Of a DNA stretch of 40,932 bases, positions 1 to 8,635 are shown one piece after another. The notes beneath the pieces were generated by a model. That model searched no databases, was not told the DNA's origin, and saw nothing but the letters and a program-made list of their open reading frames with translations. Source of the DNA: a virus; IMG/VR virus record IMGVR_UViG_3300019752_000002, positions 1 to 40,932 of that record. One strand, 5' to 3'. The translations under genes and the position numbers were made by a program. The number at the start of each line of letters is the position of its first letter. The stretch's first letter is position 1.

Positions 1-123
1 ATTATTTAGCTCTACTGTATTGTCAGTAATATCTGTAATGCTTGTTTCACCTTTTAGGCTATAATCGGCTAAGTTCATTAGCTGCACATCCATAGCATTT
101 TCAAAGAAAGTATAAGCATAATC
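1..123. repeat. Terminal overlap copy 1 (identical to 40810-40932)
   Basis: The first 123 bases of the window are the same as the last 123. A long open frame crosses the join without a break when the copies are merged, which is the signature of a circularly assembled genome. This does not show whether the virion DNA has direct terminal repeats, is permuted, or has cohesive ends. Confidence 0.95.
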
Positions 124-1572
124 GCTGTTTGTAGCACCTTGTAAAACTTCGCTAGCTGTGTATAAACCACCATAAACATCATTTACATATCCCACAACTT
201 CTACTACATTTGTGTCTGTAGCTATTACTTTTAAAGCTGGGCTAATAGGGTTTTTAACTACATTTTCTATTATAATAAACTTAGCTTCTAAAGCATTAGC
301 ACTATAACACAAAGCAACTGTATCAATCCTACTGGGTATAAAGTAAGTGAAGTCTTTCTTGTTAACATCTTCTATTTCTGAAATTTTATATCTTTGTCCT
401 ACTTCATATGTATGAGTTGGGATAACAACTATTTTTAAATAGCCAAAAACTACGCCTCTAAGCCCTGCTACACTTCTAAGTAAAGACATAACATCTACTG
501 TATTATCGTTAATTTGATAAGGCTCTGATATATCTATGTCAATTTCTATCTTCTCGCCAGCACTTGTATTATTGCCAACTACGCTATTAATTTCTACTTC
601 GTAACTTTCATCAAAGTCATCCCATTTAGCATTAACTTGTGTTGTTGTAGAAGCTAACTTACTTTCATACCCTCCATTTATATCCATGTAGCTATAAATA
701 CTTGTTAAAGTAGTACTTTTATTAAACTCTGTAGTTATTGCAATAAAGTTAACTTGCTGCATACCGTCTTTGAGCTGAATATAACCATTTCTAAGCTTCA
801 TAACTTCCATTAAAATTTCGTAAGGGTTTAGCTTACTAACTTGTATATCTCTATTAGCTATTGTAATATCTGGCAAGCCTTCCCAAAAGCCGTCTTGAAA
901 CTCTACTACTCCATAAAGCATATCTGTTAATACTTCTTGCAATTGTGGTAAAACCCAACGCCCTATATTCCCACCTTCAAAGCTCATATAAGACCTATAA
1001 TCCCATGCTAACTCCCTATCATATCCTTTTAAAACAGGGTCAAATGTAAATATAATGGACTTTCCAGTACTTGTTAGCTCTGCTAGTGTAACTGTCATTA
1101 CTAAGTTGTCATCTTCATCATGAATCTTAGCTTCTGTGCCAACTGGAGTGAATAAACCGTTTACATAGCCAGTAATTGGAGCATATTTATTAGCATAGTG
1201 GTTAGTTCTTCTACTATAACTATTTCTGCTAAGTGTAGCATATTTAATACCGTCTACTGTAGTCTGTGCTGTTACTTCTGTATACTCAGCTTCTATTAAA
1301 ACTATATCTCCTACTGTTAACGTATTACCTTCATAAATTATGCTAAGTGTAGTGTCATTATATTTACAAGCTAATTGTACTATCTTTATAGCGTCGTCCG
1401 CTGTCGCTACGTTACACCAAGAGCCTAATTTTACTGTTTCTAATTCAATATCAAAGCTTTCATAACTATATTCATTTTCTACTAGATCATAACTATCATT
1501 TTTTAACTCTGTGCTAAGTACTAAATTTTCCGGCTCTGTAGGAACTAACCACTTTATTGTATATTGCTTCAT
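1..1572 (-). CDS. Tail-tip/baseplate protein, N-terminal 524 codons (cut by window end)
   Basis: The frame opens at ATG 1572, three bases after the stop of the distal-tail gene, and runs without a stop to base 1. Because bases 1-123 repeat at 40810-40932, the gene continues there and stops at 40708, giving 557 aa in the closed circle (1674 nt, a whole number of codons). It begins MKQYTIKWLVPTEPENLV and is rich in beta-prone, acidic sequence. Its position directly after tape measure and distal tail protein is that of the tail-associated (hub or tip) protein in siphoviruses. No peptidase or lysozyme motif is seen. Function is inferred from order only. Confidence 0.7.
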   Translation of the reverse strand, partial: MKQYTIKWLVPTEPENLVLSTELKNDSYDLVENEYSYESFDIELETVKLGSWCNVATADDAIKIVQLACKYNDTTLSIIYEGNTLTVGDIVLIEAEYTEVTAQTTVDGIKYATLSRNSYSRRTNHYANKYAPITGYVNGLFTPVGTEAKIHDEDDNLVMTVTLAELTSTGKSIIFTFDPVLKGYDRELAWDYRSYMSFEGGNIGRWVLPQLQEVLTDMLYGVVEFQDGFWEGLPDITIANRDIQVSKLNPYEILMEVMKLRNGYIQLKDGMQQVNFIAITTEFNKSTTLTSIYSYMDINGGYESKLASTTTQVNAKWDDFDESYEVEINSVVGNNTSAGEKIEIDIDISEPYQINDNTVDVMSLLRSVAGLRGVVFGYLKIVVIPTHTYEVGQRYKISEIEDVNKKDFTYFIPSRIDTVALCYSANALEAKFIIIENVVKNPISPALKVIATDTNVVEVVGYVNDVYGGLYTASEVLQGATNSDYAYTFFENAMDVQLMNLADYSLKGETSITDITDNTVELNN

Positions 1573-1574
1573 AT

Positions 1575-2285
1575 CTACCTACCCAACAAAGCAAGCTTAG
1601 ACTCATAAACGCCTAGATGCTCATAAATTTGTGTTCTAGTTTCAGACTCTGTAGGCTGTACATCATATAAAATAGTATCCAGTAAATACCAATCAGAAGC
1701 ATTTTTTATAGTTACATAGCTATTTCTTGCACTCTCTACAAACCACAAGAAAGCGTTCTTGTATTCCTCATTCAATCTCATTGTAAAGCTCCAGCCAGTA
1801 CGCATAAAAAACTTGCTTGAACTAGAGGCCTCCAACCCGTTGTAAGTTTCGCCTGACATAGAAGCGTCAAAAGGCTCCTTATTCCTAGCTCCGCCTGGAC
1901 TATCAGGGTCGTTAGCAAATGCGCTAGGATTAGTTAAGGTAAAGTTAAAAGGCAATTTAGCTCCAAATAAATCCGCCACACATTCCCCATCTACTAAGCT
2001 ATAACTAGTACCCATTGCGATAATTCCGTCTGCATCTCCACTTAAAACTACACTAACCATATCATATAAAGGGTCTAAGCTTTTAAAGTAAAAGAAGCCT
2101 TCATCATCCATCATTTGTACATCAAGGGGAACCATAACCGCATTTACGGATGCTAATATTTCTAATACTGTTCCTGCTGTAGTTATATTAACTATGCTTT
2201 GTGCTGTTCCTCCGCTATTTTCATAGTCTATAGTAAAAGTTATATTGTTATATTCTGTATTGCTTAAAAAATAAGGTACTGCCAT
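1575..2285 (-). CDS. Distal tail (Dit-like) protein, 236 aa
   Basis: The product starts MAVPYFLSNTEYNNITFT, and its ATG at 2285 overlaps the tape-measure stop by one base. In siphoviruses the gene after the tape measure encodes the distal tail protein, a hexameric ring joining tube and tip, and the length (236 aa) fits the smaller Dit proteins. The sequence is beta-rich with no membrane segment. It contains a passage, residues about 160-205, of the type W-S-F-T-M-R-L-N...Y.V.L..W found in tail-tip proteins that align local coordinates. Assignment rests mainly on gene order. Confidence 0.55.
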   Translation of the reverse strand: MAVPYFLSNTEYNNITFTIDYENSGGTAQSIVNITTAGTVLEILASVNAVMVPLDVQMMDDEGFFYFKSLDPLYDMVSVVLSGDADGIIAMGTSYSLVDGECVADLFGAKLPFNFTLTNPSAFANDPDSPGGARNKEPFDASMSGETYNGLEASSSSKFFMRTGWSFTMRLNEEYKNAFLWFVESARNSYVTIKNASDWYLLDTILYDVQPTESETRTQIYEHLGVYESKLALLGR

Positions 2286-4201
2286 TAGTTCCTCCCGTTT
2301 CTACTGCTATTAGACTTCTTAATTTGATTCTGCAGCCTTTCTAATTGCTCCTTAGGACTAGGATACTGATATACATTTACTACAGGCTCTGTTTGCTTAG
2401 TATTATCTATAGCATTTCTAGTATTTACCCTTTCTGTGCTTCCTTCTGCCTTAGCTGTAGAGCCTCCAGTACCACCAGAGCCACCACTTAAAAACTTAGC
2501 TCCTAAAGCTCCGCCTGCTGCCAAAGTTCCACCCGCTAACATTTCCTTAGCTCCCGTTGCTGTTTCGACTGGGCCTAGCGGATTACCTGTAGATGTATCT
2601 CCAATTCCTTTCCACCATACTTTTAAACCATGCATAAACATTTGAGTTCCTTCGCTTTGCGCAATCTGAGCTAATATAAGAGGTAAGCCTTTAGCGTTTC
2701 CATCTAGCACGGCTGTTATAGAAGCTTCAATCCCACTCATTAGTAAGTTTTCCTTCATGTCTTGGAACTTTTTAATTATTGCTAACTTCTTAGTTTCAAA
2801 ACTTTCCTCTTCTTTTTTTCTTTTAGCATATTCTTTTAACATACGCTTAGTTTGTCTGTCCCAAAGTGCTTGCTCTTCTTTTGCAATTCTTTTCTTTTCT
2901 CTTAAAGCGTCCTCTTTAGCTTTCTTTTCCTTTTCTAATAAGTCTTCTTTTTTCTTATTTGCTGCGTCTAAAATATCTACTTCTTTTGCTGTGTCTTCCT
3001 TAGTTGCTTGTAAAGCTTTTATATTAGTTTCTTCTAATAAACCTAGTCTTAACTTAGCTAAAGCTTTATCAGCCTGTATCTTATCAAAGTTACTCAAATC
3101 TTGATAACCCATTAACTCTTTTTCAAACTTTATTATAGCGTCTATTTCTTTTTTTCTAAGTTGTGCTTGTATCTTTGCGGCTTTCTCTGCTGCTTTCTTC
3201 TTTTCCTTAGCTTCTGCGTTAGCTGCTCTTCTTTTTATTAAGGCTTCTTTCTTTAAGTTACGTCTTATTTTCTTATACTGTTTATCTACTACAGTACCCA
3301 CCTGACCTGCTAACTTGGAATAGGACTGTAATAACTTTAATCTAGTTCTATGTTCCTTTGTCATATTAGCTAACATTTTAGCGTGTCTTTTATCAGAAGT
3401 ATTATCGTGTGTTAGCTCATAGTACCATGCCCCCACTTTTTCCATGTTGCTTGCTACTGTTTCGTAATATGTTAAAGCAGCTGTAGTAGCATTATTCCAA
3501 GTTGTCTCTAACCTTTTTAATCCCTTAGTTGCCCTACTATTACTTACAATCATCTTTTCTGTTACGTCTTCTGTTGTTATACTTAATTGTCTTATTGTTT
3601 CTTCTGTTAAAGCTGTTTGCTTTTGTTGTGCTGTTAATTGTTGCACTGTTATTCCAAGTTGACTCGCGTAATCCTTATTAATTTGTGTAATATCTACCAT
3701 TACGCCCAAGTTATCTAAAATAGGCTTAGATCCTCTAGCAATACCTACAATTAAATCATCAAAAGCCTGCTTAGCATCTGTACCAATTACACTAGCAACT
3801 TTGGTAGTTAAGCCCACGAGCTTTTCAAATTTGCCATTGCTTAAATCTATTCCAAAAGCTAGAGCCTTGTTAGCAGAGCCCACCATATCAAAAGAGTTAG
3901 CTAAGCCAAAACTAGCTTGCTGTGTTTTCATTAATTGGTCATAAACACCCTTATTGCTCTTTTCTAAAATAGTCATTTGGAGCTTTACTTTTTCAAGTTC
4001 TTTAGCTTTATTAGCCATTGTCTTAAAAACCTGTGCGGCTTTCTGAATATTATTACTAAAATGGTCTATTTCTTGACTCATACTTTTTGTATTTCTATTA
4101 ACTGTCTTAGAAGTTGTGCTACTCCCTTTTTGAATTTCCTTCCACATTGCCGCCACGGACGCCGCGTCGCCTTCTATCCTAATCTTCCCTTTAGCTGCCA
4201 T
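2285..4201 (-). CDS. Tail length tape measure protein, 638 aa
   Basis: This is the longest protein of the tail block, helical and Lys/Glu/Ala-rich, with a long coiled coil at about residues 310-460. A small-residue Gly/Ala segment lies near 540-580 (ATGAKEMLAGGTLAAGG...), of the kind found in tape-measure proteins. It follows the tail-assembly chaperone pair, the canonical place. Tape-measure length sets tail length at roughly 0.15 nm per residue, so a tail near 95 nm is predicted (inference). No lytic peptidase domain is visible. The start has a good ribosome-binding site (AAAGGAGT) and overlaps the preceding gene by 11 nt. Confidence 0.85.
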   Translation of the reverse strand: MAAKGKIRIEGDAASVAAMWKEIQKGSSTTSKTVNRNTKSMSQEIDHFSNNIQKAAQVFKTMANKAKELEKVKLQMTILEKSNKGVYDQLMKTQQASFGLANSFDMVGSANKALAFGIDLSNGKFEKLVGLTTKVASVIGTDAKQAFDDLIVGIARGSKPILDNLGVMVDITQINKDYASQLGITVQQLTAQQKQTALTEETIRQLSITTEDVTEKMIVSNSRATKGLKRLETTWNNATTAALTYYETVASNMEKVGAWYYELTHDNTSDKRHAKMLANMTKEHRTRLKLLQSYSKLAGQVGTVVDKQYKKIRRNLKKEALIKRRAANAEAKEKKKAAEKAAKIQAQLRKKEIDAIIKFEKELMGYQDLSNFDKIQADKALAKLRLGLLEETNIKALQATKEDTAKEVDILDAANKKKEDLLEKEKKAKEDALREKKRIAKEEQALWDRQTKRMLKEYAKRKKEEESFETKKLAIIKKFQDMKENLLMSGIEASITAVLDGNAKGLPLILAQIAQSEGTQMFMHGLKVWWKGIGDTSTGNPLGPVETATGAKEMLAGGTLAAGGALGAKFLSGGSGGTGGSTAKAEGSTERVNTRNAIDNTKQTEPVVNVYQYPSPKEQLERLQNQIKKSNSSRNGRN

Positions 4202-4532
4202 TTTTACTCCTTTCCTTTTCGATAAAGTACTCTCTTCTTATATTAAAGTAATTTAGCATTTCTGTGTATACTACCCTTTTAGATAAGCTAAAGTTACTAA
4301 TATCTGGTCTACTTAGTTCTATTTTATTATACCAGTCATACAAGTATCTATACTTATTAAAATAGTAAACTGGGCATTTATCTACAGTTATGTTAGGGCT
4401 TTTTAAAGCTGGAAAGTCTATTTTATCTTCGCGTCTTTGGTCTTTTGGTAAATACCCGCATGAGTTTTCCCACTGTGCATTTTCTGCTTTACACATTGCA
4501 CAAGTTCGAGGCATTAAAGCCCCCTCTATCAT
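4191..4532 (-). CDS. Tail-assembly chaperone frameshift extension (gpT-like half)
   Basis: This frame has no Shine-Dalgarno sequence before its first ATG (4532). It lies in the -1 frame relative to the upstream chaperone gene and is open through the A9 run at 4542-4550. A -1 slip there joins ...AEIKKK to V-I-A-M-I-E-G-A, giving a product of about 279 aa. Lambda G/GT-type chaperones are made this way and coat the tape measure during tail assembly. The extension has a Cys cluster (CAMC, then C..., CP) that may bind zinc. It is best regarded as the C-terminal half of the fusion rather than an independent protein. Confidence 0.7.
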   Translation of the reverse strand: MIEGALMPRTCAMCKAENAQWENSCGYLPKDQRREDKIDFPALKSPNITVDKCPVYYFNKYRYLYDWYNKIELSRPDISNFSLSKRVVYTEMLNYFNIRREYFIEKERSKNGS

Positions 4533-4537
4533 TGCAA

Positions 4538-5029
4538 TTACTTTTTTTTTATCTCTGCTTTATATTGTGCAAAGGACTCAGCAACGTTAGCCGCTTCTAT
4601 AGCTGCTTCATAATAACTAAGCTGTTTAAACTCTTCTAAGTTAGCTTTCAGCCACCTTACAGCATCTTCTAAATTTTGCTTTGGTACTTGTCTTAAGATA
4701 TCTTTTTGTCTTATTATTCGTTTGCCTCGTTTTTCTCTACTTTCATCAAACTTTTTAAGCATCTTTAAAATTTTATCAATTCTAGTTTGATTCTTTTCTT
4801 TGTCTTCTGCTAATAAAGTATAGTATTCGCTTAGTAATTCAAGTTCTGCTAAGCCCAAAGCTTCAAATCTATCATTGCTTAATAGAGCTTTTTCTTTAGC
4901 TTCTTGAATATCGTAAGCTATGTTTTCTAGCTCGTATTCTGCATCTAAAGTTAAGTTTTTAATTGTGTAGATTATTTCGCCTTTGTCATCTTTAATTTCT
5001 AGTTTCTTGTTATAGAGTAGTTCTGCCAT
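4538..5029 (-). CDS. Tail-assembly chaperone (gpG-like), 163 aa
   Basis: A small, helical, highly charged protein sits between the major tail protein and the tape measure, the standard position of lambda gpG-type chaperones. Its ATG has a strong upstream GGAGG. The last codons before the TAA stop (4538-4540) are read from a run of nine adenines, a classic slippery site, and the -1 frame downstream is open for more than 110 codons. The shorter product is this 163-aa protein; the frameshifted one carries the extension at 4191-4532. Confidence 0.75.
   Translation of the reverse strand: MAELLYNKKLEIKDDKGEIIYTIKNLTLDAEYELENIAYDIQEAKEKALLSNDRFEALGLAELELLSEYYTLLAEDKEKNQTRIDKILKMLKKFDESREKRGKRIIRQKDILRQVPKQNLEDAVRWLKANLEEFKQLSYYEAAIEAANVAESFAQYKAEIKKK
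4542..4550 (-). other. Slippery A9 run: programmed -1 frameshift site
   Basis: On the coding (minus) strand the sequence reads ATA AAA AAA AAG TAA, nine adenines directly before the zero-frame stop. Tandem AAA codons allow simultaneous P- and A-site slippage by -1. The -1 frame enters the second chaperone half with no intervening stop. Known tail-chaperone pairs across tailed phages use the same arrangement. Confidence 0.75.
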
Positions 5030-5106
5030 TTAGCCTCCAAGCTAGCCTCCGATATGTAAAGTAAAGCCCACCTGCTGGAGGCGACAAGTAGGCAATGTTA
5101 ATATGT
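5030..5106 (-). other. Gap between tail-tube and chaperone genes with a weak GC hairpin
   Basis: On the minus strand this spacer holds GCCTCCAGCAGGTGGGC followed by TTTACTTTAC, which could form a short imperfect hairpin before a T-rich stretch. That is consistent with partial termination after the abundant tail-tube message. Two GGAGGCTA copies follow, the second serving as the ribosome-binding site of the chaperone gene. The hairpin is weak and unproven. Confidence 0.3.
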
Positions 5107-6279
5107 CTAATGTGGTAATGCTAGTAAAAAAACCGTTTCTTTATCAAAGTTAATATCTGCATTCATCTTAACATGGTCAAATTCGTCTGTATACCCAAAG
5201 TCTGCATTAGTAAACCTAATTACGTCTGCTATGAAAGCTAAGTTGCCTTGTGCTAAGTATAAAAAGTTATTAGAATTAACTCCATTTCTTCCTGCAAAGG
5301 TTTTCTTATTAGCTACTGTCTTAGCTACTTCTAGCTCTGCTGTTAAGCTAGCCATGTTATAATAATCAATTATGCCATTAATCCCGCAAACTGCTTCTTC
5401 TGCTTTTAAAGTATGTGCAATTTTGAGGTCAAATCCATAAGGACAAACCGCTTTTGCTGCTGCTGTTACAGTGTCATATACCCACTTTTGAGCAAAGTTA
5501 AGATAAATACTTTCATGATTACCCTCATACGCAATAGTTCCACTTGGTTTTACATAATCAGTTCCGCTTGCATCTTCGCTTGCTATGCTTGCTGCCTTAA
5601 TTTCAAACTTTAATTCTTGCTTTCCTTTTCTAGCAGAGTCATAGCTAATAGCTACTTTAGCTCCTCTAAGTACTTCTACAGAGTTATCTGAATATTCACA
5701 TACAAAGATAAAATTAGAGTCTACAACTTTAGCAGGGTTTATAACTGGCACTTGTATAACTTGATCTACTCCAGTCTCAATCATGATTTGCTCTTCTGCT
5801 GTTAAGTCATACTTTAGTGTGATAACTGTAGTAGCGATATTAGTAATCTTGTTAATAGAGCTATAATAATTAGAGCCAGGAACACCAAAACATATATAAT
5901 CCCCTTCTGCAAGGTCTGCTGCATCGTCTAAAGTTACTGTATTAGCTGTCAAGCTTTGTACAATCCCACCAGGGGCATTGTAAGCTTGTACTATTTGCCC
6001 TAGTCCTGCTTTAGTAAGCTCTGCTAGCTCGTTGTAAGCCGAAGCTGTTAAGGGCTTAGTAAAAGTAACCTTGCCGTGCGTATATGTTTCTGTAGTTATG
6101 TTATCTAATTCTCTATCTGCATCTAAGTATTTAGATTCCATCTTTTCAGTTACTCTGTTAATAACAAAGTCCGCCACTTTAATTTCGAAAAAGCCTGATG
6201 CCGCTGCATTGTACTCTTCGCCAAATGTAGTTGCTTTGAAGCCATAGAAATTTTTTAAATTCTTTTTAGTTCCTGCCAT
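5107..6279 (-). CDS. Major tail (tube) protein, 390 aa
   Basis: A beta-rich protein starting MAGTKKNLKNFYGFKATTFG, directly upstream of the frameshifted chaperone pair and followed by the tape measure. This is the expected place for the tail-tube subunit. Residues about 108-175 form an inserted module (DLAEGDYICFG...ITNIATTVITLKYDLT) that resembles segments in the connector gene at 6615-7472 and in the tail gene at 38760-39260, so it may be a surface beta-domain added to the tube fold. The ribosome-binding site is AAGGAG. No Ig-like domain is obvious at the C-terminus. Confidence 0.65.
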   Translation of the reverse strand: MAGTKKNLKNFYGFKATTFGEEYNAAASGFFEIKVADFVINRVTEKMESKYLDADRELDNITTETYTHGKVTFTKPLTASAYNELAELTKAGLGQIVQAYNAPGGIVQSLTANTVTLDDAADLAEGDYICFGVPGSNYYSSINKITNIATTVITLKYDLTAEEQIMIETGVDQVIQVPVINPAKVVDSNFIFVCEYSDNSVEVLRGAKVAISYDSARKGKQELKFEIKAASIASEDASGTDYVKPSGTIAYEGNHESIYLNFAQKWVYDTVTAAAKAVCPYGFDLKIAHTLKAEEAVCGINGIIDYYNMASLTAELEVAKTVANKKTFAGRNGVNSNNFLYLAQGNLAFIADVIRFTNADFGYTDEFDHVKMNADINFDKETVFLLALPH

Positions 6280-6288
6280 GTTTACTCC

Positions 6289-6606
6289 TTATATTTCTAA
6301 ACATCTAAACGATGTAATTCTTAGTTCACCTTGTTTATTATTAGTACTAAAGCTCTTATTGATTAAGTTTAAGCCTTTTAGCTGCAAAGCTTTTCTAAAA
6401 GCATCGTCTATAACATTATTAAACTCTGCTCTTGTATAAATATTTACTATTACTACTAGCTCAGAAGGTATATAATTAAAATTTTGTTGCCCTTCATCTT
6501 CGTCTCTTATGTAATATGTATTCTCTGTTGTTGTATCTTCTTCTGTAATTGCTAAATTAGTTAAATCGTCAAAAACTTCCTCTATTTTGTCTATATCTGT
6601 GCTCAT
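6289..6606 (-). CDS. Probable tail terminator/completion protein, 105 aa
   Basis: A small acidic protein (MSTDIDKIEEVFDDLTNLAIT) immediately before the tail-tube gene. Siphovirus tail-terminator (gpU-like) genes occupy this slot and have about this size. The central stretch (residues 45-75: ELVVIVNIYTRAEF.. then a helix) fits a small alpha/beta fold. No motif is decisive; the call is from gene order. Confidence 0.4.
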   Translation of the reverse strand: MSTDIDKIEEVFDDLTNLAITEEDTTTENTYYIRDEDEGQQNFNYIPSELVVIVNIYTRAEFNNVIDDAFRKALQLKGLNLINKSFSTNNKQGELRITSFRCLEI

Positions 6607-6614
6607 TTAGCCCC

Positions 6615-7472
6615 CTAATAGCAACTATTGTTAGGTATTCCAAAGCCTTTTCCATTGCTATAAGCATCTACGCACCCGCTGCTTTCTCCTTTATAACTAG
6701 CTCTGTTACTCCAACTAAAATCTACAGCAGAAGGCATAGTATCAGGGTCTGTAGCATCACCATTTGGTGTGTTGTCGTCTATTGTATTTAATATGTTTAC
6801 TGTGTTATTTACTAGCTTATCATATTGGTCAGTTAAAGGTTGATTATTACTATCTCTATCTGTTTCGCCCAGCTCTAATATACTTAATATTTTACGCTTC
6901 ATAAGCTCTGTTAATTGTCCTAAATCTAGTGTTTTATAAAAATGTGGGTTTAATGCAAAGTCACCGATTAGAGCTTCTTTAGCATCATCATTAAGTAAAT
7001 CAATATTTTTATTATCATCTAAGTTAGGGTATCTATTTTGTATAAATGCTTTGTTAATATAGCAATTACTGAAAGTATTAGCAACTATAATCACATCGTT
7101 AGCATCTGTAGTATATTGTCCTTCTGTTAATTCTGCTCCGAATGTAACTACATATTTCTTTGTTTTTACTGTTACTTCTGCTCCTACTGTTTCGCTTAGC
7201 TTAGTTAAAAGCTTAATAACATCTGTTCCAGCTCCAATTACTATAAAGTCTTGCTCTATGCCATCTGTGCCAACTATGCCAACAACATCACCTTTGCTTA
7301 TATTAAGCCCAGTGACTCCGCTAACTATGTATTTACTGTCTACTGTAGCTGTAGAGCTAGAAGGTGATGTATATGTGTAATCTGTTACTTCTTTACCGTC
7401 TATATCTAATATTACATCGTTAAAATAGTCTGTTTCAAAGCTTCCCAGCTCCTTAATTATTTTCATAGCCAC
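6615..7472 (-). CDS. Head-tail connector/completion-region protein, 285 aa
   Basis: It lies between the HK97gp10-like gene and the tail-terminator candidate. Residues about 50-110 carry a beta-module (LNISKGDVVGIVG...IVIGAGTDVIKLLTKL) of the same pattern as in the tail-tube protein. The middle holds a helical part (PHFYKTLDLGQLTELMKRKIL) and the C-terminus is Ser/Gly-rich. It overlaps the upstream gene by 10 nt. I do not recognise a named family; a head-closure or neck role is inferred from position. Confidence 0.4.
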   Translation of the reverse strand: MAMKIIKELGSFETDYFNDVILDIDGKEVTDYTYTSPSSSTATVDSKYIVSGVTGLNISKGDVVGIVGTDGIEQDFIVIGAGTDVIKLLTKLSETVGAEVTVKTKKYVVTFGAELTEGQYTTDANDVIIVANTFSNCYINKAFIQNRYPNLDDNKNIDLLNDDAKEALIGDFALNPHFYKTLDLGQLTELMKRKILSILELGETDRDSNNQPLTDQYDKLVNNTVNILNTIDDNTPNGDATDPDTMPSAVDFSWSNRASYKGESSGCVDAYSNGKGFGIPNNSCY

Positions 7473-7882
7473 CCCTTTAATTGAAAGTAGTTGTTAATAT
7501 ATCTGTTTAATGCTTCTTCTGTTTGCTTAGCCCATGCTAAAAATTCCCTATCTTCTGATACATGCTCAGCTTTCTTATTATTTTCAGCTCCAGTAATAAA
7601 CACCTCAAACATGATTTGCGTATTCCTTGCTGTTATGCTTAGCTTCATATTAGATGTAAACTCTAAGTTAACCTTAGTTGTTAAGCCTTCCTTAGCCCTT
7701 TTATTAACATACTTAGCTGAGTAAGGCTTGTAACGCATGCCATGCACATCTATTCCCTTAGTCATAAGTTGTTTTACATAGCGTTGTAATAGCTTAGAAA
7801 CATAGTTCCACATATCCCCGCTTTGCATATCTTCCAGCTTATTATATAAGTCAATAAATTCTACGTTTGCTTTCATGCTCAT
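7463..7882 (-). CDS. HK97 gp10-like / virion morphogenesis protein, 139 aa
   Basis: The protein has the general features of tail-completion proteins of the HK97 gp10 / gpS type: an amphipathic N-terminus, a basic middle (RYKPYSAKYVNKRAKEG) and a beta stretch (NMKLSITARNTQIMFEVFITG) followed by a short helix. It overlaps the minor-head gene by 4 nt and the next gene by 10 nt, so the three are translationally coupled. Identification is from pattern and order, not from an alignment. Confidence 0.5.
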   Translation of the reverse strand: MSMKANVEFIDLYNKLEDMQSGDMWNYVSKLLQRYVKQLMTKGIDVHGMRYKPYSAKYVNKRAKEGLTTKVNLEFTSNMKLSITARNTQIMFEVFITGAENNKKAEHVSEDREFLAWAKQTEEALNRYINNYFQLKGWL

Positions 7883-8592
7883 TTCAAGTCCTTTTTATTC
7901 ACTGGTACTAGCTCTAAGCTATGTCTACATTTAAAATGCCCACCTTTAATAAAGATATCAGACTTTATAGCCAGCCACTCAGCCATTGTTTTAATTTTGC
8001 CCACATACATACTACAAAAGTCGCTAGTTTTGCTGTCTGAGGGTCCCATATATTCATACTTTATAACATATTTGCTTAAGTCTTTTTCAATTTTATTATA
8101 AGCATCCTTTGTTATATTTCTAGTAGTCGTTACAAGAGCCTCGGACATTAGTAGCTTTGTTTGAGCTAAGCTTTTACCTATCGCTTTACTAACATTTGTA
8201 TATGCTGTTTTGCTATCTTCATATAAGTAAAGCCCCATATTTTGGTTAATAGCTTCTCTTGTAGCATCATCTATGTTATCTATGTAAATGTTGTTAATCG
8301 TTTTAAAGTCTGCATAGTAAGCAATTCTACTAACAGAAACACCGCTAGCTTTGCTAATTGCTGCTAATTCTTGCTCCATAAACTTAATACTTTGCTTATT
8401 AATGCTTGCCAAGAATAAGTCCTTAGCGTCTGTAAATACATCACTTTTTTTTAGTAGCTCTGCTAACTTTTTATGTGGTTTTTTATACTTTCTGGATTGC
8501 TTAAATAGCTTTGTGTACTCTTTTTGATATGTTTTATTTAGCTTAGAAAATAGGGAGTCTATAGCGTTGTCAATCTTATCTACTGTAGTCAT
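7879..8592 (-). CDS. Minor head / head morphogenesis protein (SPP1 gp7 / Mu F-like), 237 aa
   Basis: The C-terminal third has the signature of the phage minor-head family: YEYMGPSDSKTSDFCSMYVGK, then GGHFKCRHSL, a Cys/His-bearing motif typical of Mu gpF/SPP1 gp7 proteins. These bind portal and DNA and are present at low copy in heads. I chose ATG 8592 because it follows GGGGGAAT; a TTG seven codons upstream (8613) is in frame but lies in a T-run with no binding site. Unusually, this gene lies after the major capsid gene instead of between portal and scaffold. Confidence 0.65.
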   Translation of the reverse strand: MTTVDKIDNAIDSLFSKLNKTYQKEYTKLFKQSRKYKKPHKKLAELLKKSDVFTDAKDLFLASINKQSIKFMEQELAAISKASGVSVSRIAYYADFKTINNIYIDNIDDATREAINQNMGLYLYEDSKTAYTNVSKAIGKSLAQTKLLMSEALVTTTRNITKDAYNKIEKDLSKYVIKYEYMGPSDSKTSDFCSMYVGKIKTMAEWLAIKSDIFIKGGHFKCRHSLELVPVNKKDLK

Positions 8593-8611
8593 ATTCCCCC
8601 AAGAATGCAAC

Positions 8612-8628
8612 AAAAGGGGCTAAGCCCC
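8612..8628 (-). terminator. Hairpin after major capsid gene
   Basis: On the minus strand GGGGC-TTA-GCCCC is followed by TTTTG, a five-pair GC stem with a short T tract, just after the capsid stop and before the minor-head gene. Possible partial terminator that lowers expression of downstream genes relative to capsid. Confidence 0.5.
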
Positions 8629-8635
8629 CTTGTTA

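Noticed and set aside
2757-3104. Plus-strand frame opposite the tape measure
   Set aside because: Phe/Ser/Leu-rich reverse shadow of a coiled coil; no binding site or promoter.
4191-4532. Independent gene starting at ATG 4532
   Set aside because: No ribosome-binding site; the A9 run and open -1 frame make a frameshift product more likely.
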